This document shows, one piece after another, positions 62,666 to 64,000 of a stretch of DNA of 64,000 nucleotides. The stretch's first letter is position 1. Each line of letters opens with the position of its first letter. The stretch is from Clostridiales bacterium (GTDB taxonomy: Bacteria; Bacillota; Clostridia; Peptostreptococcales; Anaerovoracaceae). Both the position numbers and the translations under genes were made by a program. A model generated the notes under the pieces. That model saw only the letters and a list, made by a program, of their open reading frames with translations. It was not told where the DNA came from and did no database searches. Location: positions 1 to 64,000 of the forward strand of contig WRMW01000007.1 of NCBI GenBank assembly GCA_009776955.1, given 5' to 3'.

Positions 62666-64000
62666 AATGGCGGGAGCATGACGGTGGCTTTGAACAGGTC
62701 GCCGTCGATGGATATGTCGAACCAGCCGCCTTGGAGGAGGACGAGGTCCTTGGCGATAGCAAGGCCGAGTCCGCTGCCCTCCGTGGTGCGTGCCTCATCG
62801 CCGCGCTTGAATCGCTCCATCAGCTCCTCTGGCGGGATGTTGAGTTTTGTCGCCGATGTGTTCTTGATTTCGAGGGTCACCATCTTTTGGTGCTCTTTCA
62901 GATTGATATAGACGCGGGTGCCGGACTGGGCGTATTTTCGCACGTTGCGAAGCAGGTTGTCCACGACTCGCCAGAGGAGCTGGCTGTCGGCCTCTGCATA
63001 GTAGCACCCGTCTTCCGCGTCGATGACCACTTCAAGGCCCGATGCAGCAAAACCGCCGTTTATCTCCGCGATCTCCTGATTGACAAGTTCAAGCAGATCC
63101 ACCCGCTCCTTGCGTACGTTCATGGCGCCGCTCGATGCCTTGGCAGCATCGAAAAGGTCTTCCGTCAGCTTCTGCAGCCGCTGCCCTTTTTCGTCTATCA
63201 CCGCAAGGTATTCCTCTGCGTTCTTGCTTTTAAGCCCCTCGGTCTTTAAGAGGTCTGTGTATGTAAGTATTGACGTAAGCGGCGTCTTGAGGTCGTGGCT
63301 GACATTTGAGATAAGGTCGGTTTTGAGCCTTTGGTTTTTTAGCTCGTTCTGTATGGCTGTATTTTGGGCGGTGCCGAGCTCGTTGACCAATGCCGATAGC
63401 TTGTCAAACTCGTTTTTGCCGTCGCCCTCTATATCAATCCTATAGCCCAAATTTCCGCTCGATATTTCTTCGATGCCTTTGCGAAGCCGCCCATAACGCT
63501 CCACCCACTTGCGGGTAAGGTAGATGGACCCCCCAAGCACAAGCAGAAGCAAGGCCAAGAAGATGGATGCCACGGCTCCTTCAAGCATAAGTGCAAGCCC
63601 ACAAACCCCTGCAAGAAACGCCGTGATTACCCAAAACACGATTACAAAAATGAGAGTTTTTGCGAGCGGGTTTGTCCCGTCATAGCCTGTTTTGATGGCG
63701 TCGCCGAGCCTCTTGCAAGGGCCATTGGCGAAAATCGCAATAAGCGAGCGTTCCGCAAAAAGCCCCGCTTTTCCGATACGCACAAGCGACAGCACAAACC
63801 ACAGAACGACGGCAGAGCACGCAAAGCCCAACGCGGAGTAAAAAGCGATATACAGGTTGTTTTGCAGAATGTCTACGCCTTGTGTGTTGTTCCAATATAC
63901 CCTGGAGCCCTCCGACACTATGAAAAGCCCGACGGTGAGCACTATTGCCATAAGGACGACCTGGAACTCCACGAAGATTTTGTCGAGCGCCCAGAGCTTG
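62650..64000 (-). CDS. Sensor histidine kinase, 5' end outside the window
   Basis: Open on the left of the protein: the frame continues through position 64000 with KLWALDKIFVEFQ, so the GTG given by the ORF track is internal. Visible: four hydrophobic segments, a HAMP-like region (YGRLRKGIEEISSGNLGYRI), the phospho-acceptor SNVSHDLKTPLTSILTY, N-box LLRNVRKYAQ and G-box GSGLGLAIAKDLVLLQGG. The response regulator would be upstream, beyond the window. Closest to membrane-stress kinases of Bacillota; signal unknown. Confidence 0.9.
   Translation of the reverse strand, partial: KLWALDKIFVEFQVVLMAIVLTVGLFIVSEGSRVYWNNTQGVDILQNNLYIAFYSALGFACSAVVLWFVLSLVRIGKAGLFAERSLIAIFANGPCKRLGDAIKTGYDGTNPLAKTLIFVIVFWVITAFLAGVCGLALMLEGAVASIFLALLLLVLGGSIYLTRKWVERYGRLRKGIEEISSGNLGYRIDIEGDGKNEFDKLSALVNELGTAQNTAIQNELKNQRLKTDLISNVSHDLKTPLTSILTYTDLLKTEGLKSKNAEEYLAVIDEKGQRLQKLTEDLFDAAKASSGAMNVRKERVDLLELVNQEIAEINGGFAASGLEVVIDAEDGCYYAEADSQLLWRVVDNLLRNVRKYAQSGTRVYINLKEHQKMVTLEIKNTSATKLNIPPEELMERFKRGDEARTTEGSGLGLAIAKDLVLLQGGWFDISIDGDLFKATVMLPPFTPNV

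Overview
The window looks like a chromosome segment from an anaerobic Bacillota (Clostridia-type) bacterium that is GC-rich for the phylum. The evidence is the S10-spc-alpha ribosomal superoperon in Gram-positive order with secY-adk-map-infA-rpmJ, zinc-type S14 and rplQ-ecf, plus cdaA-cdaR-glmM, YhaM, RecD2, an FMN riboswitch with ribU, a B12-dependent class II ribonucleotide reductase, and clostridial-type thiolase and crotonase. I see no rRNA, tRNA, CRISPR array, phage or intact insertion sequence. Nearly all genes are on the minus strand.

Layout. 1-7.1 kb: a truncated secreted-protein gene, lysA, nrdJ and the t6A operon tsaE / tsaB-rimI fusion / tsaD. 7.1-7.8 kb: FMN riboswitch and ribU (plus strand). 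7.8-16.8 kb: an ADP-ribosylglycohydrolase homolog, then glmM, cdaR, cdaA (c-di-AMP), hpf, comF, recD2 and yhaM. 17-20.7 kb: a three-gene MacB-like ABC operon with a surface protein ending in a poly-Asp tail. 20.8-21.4 kb: a DUF308 membrane protein (plus strand). 21.4-40.2 kb: trmB, ecfT, a fused ecfA1-A2 gene and the ribosomal superoperon running from rpsJ down to rplQ. 40.4-42.2 kb: a PfkB sugar kinase and a divergent radical SAM gene. 42.2-48.5 kb: a ribose-type ABC operon that also encodes a URO-D family protein and an unusual ABC-ATPase/AraC fusion. 48.7-51.9 kb: an EamA exporter and a polar amino-acid ABC transporter. 52-57.8 kb: glnS, thiolase, DUF2156, surE and, on plus, crotonase. 57.8-61.2 kb (plus): a fold-back repeat, then a CoA-ligase-like / MobA-like NTP transferase / histidine phosphatase triad running into trmD. 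61.2-64 kb (minus): an AAA_14/DUF4143 ATPase and a truncated sensor histidine kinase.

Points of most interest: (1) a degenerate sugar-transporter ATPase domain fused to an AraC DNA-binding domain, inside the operon of the transporter it resembles; (2) several genes whose start codon lies 6-8 nt after a good -10 box with no ribosome-binding site, suggesting leaderless transcripts; (3) long low-complexity tails on ribosomal proteins S17, S3 and S19; (4) a fused EcfA1-EcfA2 reading frame with no ATG, GTG or TTG upstream of its first Walker A motif, probably starting at AUA overlapping the rplQ stop; (5) a ~180 bp fold-back element upstream of the CoA-ligase triad. Starts given differ from the ORF track where ribosome-binding sites, overlaps or family length argued for another codon.
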